A program made the position numbers and the translations under genes. This document shows, piece by piece, positions 6,120-6,813 of a DNA stretch of 6,813 nucleotides. Origin of the DNA: Candidatus Omnitrophota bacterium (lineage in GTDB: Bacteria > Ratteibacteria > UBA8468 > B48-G9 > JAFGKM01); assembly GCA_023818785.1 (NCBI GenBank), contig JAMWCO010000079.1, positions 1 through 6,813 on the forward strand, given 5' to 3'. The number at the start of each line of letters is the position of its first letter. The first letter of the stretch is position 1. The notes under the pieces were generated by a model. The model did not search any database. It worked only from the letters and a program-made list of their open reading frames with translations, and had not been told where the DNA came from.

Positions 6120-6813
6120 TTAGATTTTTACTTCTCTTAAAAATTCTGTTGCATCTTCAGGAGGAACAGGGTTTATATATAATCCAGTCCCCCATTCAAA
6201 ACCACCTGGTCTTGTTAACTTAGGAATTATTTCTATATGCCAGTGAAAATCTTTATCAATTGTTTGCCAATAACCTGGTCTTAAATATCTTGAAGGCGCT
6301 GTATGAATTAAAAAATTATAGGATGGATTTGAAAGCCCTTTATTTATTTTCTTTAAAATTGTAATCATAGTCTCTGAAAGTTTATTTATCTCATTTTCTT
6401 CAATTGTATCAAAATCAGAATTGTGATTTATAGGTAATACCCATACTTCAAAAGGAAATCTTGAAGCAAAAGGTGAAATTGCAATAAAAGATTTATTTTG
6501 ATAAATAATTCTCTTACCACTATCAATTTCTTGATTTATAATATCACAAAATACACATCTTTCTTTATATTCATAATAGGTTTTTGCTCCATTTAATTCT
6601 TCTTTTACTCTTTTTGGAGTAATAGGTGTTGCTATTAATTGAGAATGTGAATGGAATAGAGATGCACCAGCATCTTTACCATAATTTTTAAAAATCATAA
6701 TATACCTTAATCTTGTATCATTTTTTAAATCTAAACTTCTATATTTATATGTATTTATTACTTTTGAAAAATGTTCAATTGAAAAATCTTGAATTTGTAA
6801 ATTATGTTGTGGT
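6120..6813 (-). CDS. galT: GalT-family nucleotidyltransferase (HIT superfamily), 5' end cut by window edge
   Basis: The frame is open to the right edge, so the Met at 6698 is internal; 230 residues are visible and roughly the first 100 of a family total near 330 are missing. The visible part starts at PQHN, the conserved end of the N-terminal half. The active-site motif GASLFHSHSQLIATP keeps the nucleophile histidine as HSHSQ (codons at 6653 and 6647) where E. coli GalT has HPHGQ. The C-terminal half has CVFC (visible residues 86-89), PINH (H130) and HWHIEIIP (H190, H192), which look like a second zinc site. It ends in GGFEWGTGLYINPVPPEDA near the C-terminus. The default role is exchange of UMP between UDP-glucose and galactose-1-phosphate. 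The position directly before glgA, the HSHSQ motif and the C-terminal block resemble the plant ADP-glucose phosphorylase branch as I remember it, so an ADP-glucose-related role is possible. The family is sure, the substrate not. Confidence 0.88.
   Translation of the reverse strand, partial: PQHNLQIQDFSIEHFSKVINTYKYRSLDLKNDTRLRYIMIFKNYGKDAGASLFHSHSQLIATPITPKRVKEELNGAKTYYEYKERCVFCDIINQEIDSGKRIIYQNKSFIAISPFASRFPFEVWVLPINHNSDFDTIEENEINKLSETMITILKKINKGLSNPSYNFLIHTAPSRYLRPGYWQTIDKDFHWHIEIIPKLTRPGGFEWGTGLYINPVPPEDATEFLREVKI

Noticed and set aside
6645..6653. HSH in place of HPH as a sign of a dead GalT active site
   Set aside because: Both histidines and the following Gln are kept, and a Ser at the middle position is familiar in this branch of the family.
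6696..6698. ATG as the start of the GalT-like gene
   Set aside because: The frame stays open upstream to the edge and encodes conserved GalT sequence (PQHN..., then RYIMIFKN), so this Met is internal.

Overview
The window is AT-rich and densely packed, and every supported gene lies on the minus strand, so transcription runs from high to low coordinates. It holds two functional blocks. The right and central part (6813 to 639) is a glycogen / alpha-glucan operon in the order galT-like (cut by the right edge), glgA, a GH57 glycoside hydrolase, glgB. The left part (601 to 1) is a short metal-responsive operon: a CsoR-type copper-sensing repressor followed by a small exported YHS-domain protein cut by the left edge.

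In the glycogen block GlgA extends alpha-1,4 chains from ADP-glucose, GlgB introduces alpha-1,6 branches, and the GH57 enzyme probably hydrolyses or rearranges alpha-glucan. The GalT-like nucleotidyl transferase probably handles the sugar-1-phosphate or sugar-nucleotide supply. The genes are very tightly joined: an 11-nt gap with a strong Shine-Dalgarno between galT-like and glgA, a 1-nt TAATG overlap between glgA and GH57, and a 13-nt overlap between GH57 and glgB. They are probably one translationally coupled transcript whose promoter lies beyond the right edge. No glgC, phosphorylase or debranching enzyme lies inside the window.

The metal block begins with a textbook sigma-70 promoter (TTGACA, 17 nt, TATAAT) only a few bases from the csoR ATG, so the mRNA should be leaderless or nearly so. 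An 18-bp-arm inverted repeat (8 of 9 positions paired) overlaps the spacer and the -10 box and is the obvious autoregulatory operator. The exported YHS protein follows after 15 nt.

The organism is a low-GC bacterium. The GH57 enzyme and the bacterial form of GalT with an HSHSQ active site suggest an anaerobe, possibly thermophilic or from a poorly cultured lineage; the sequence alone does not let me name a phylum. I see no mobile elements, RNA genes, CRISPR or repeats, and no intergenic stretch longer than 72 nt. I found no clearly new system. The points most worth a second look are the real substrate of the GalT-like protein, the leaderless self-controlled csoR promoter, and the cysteine-rich exported YHS protein.
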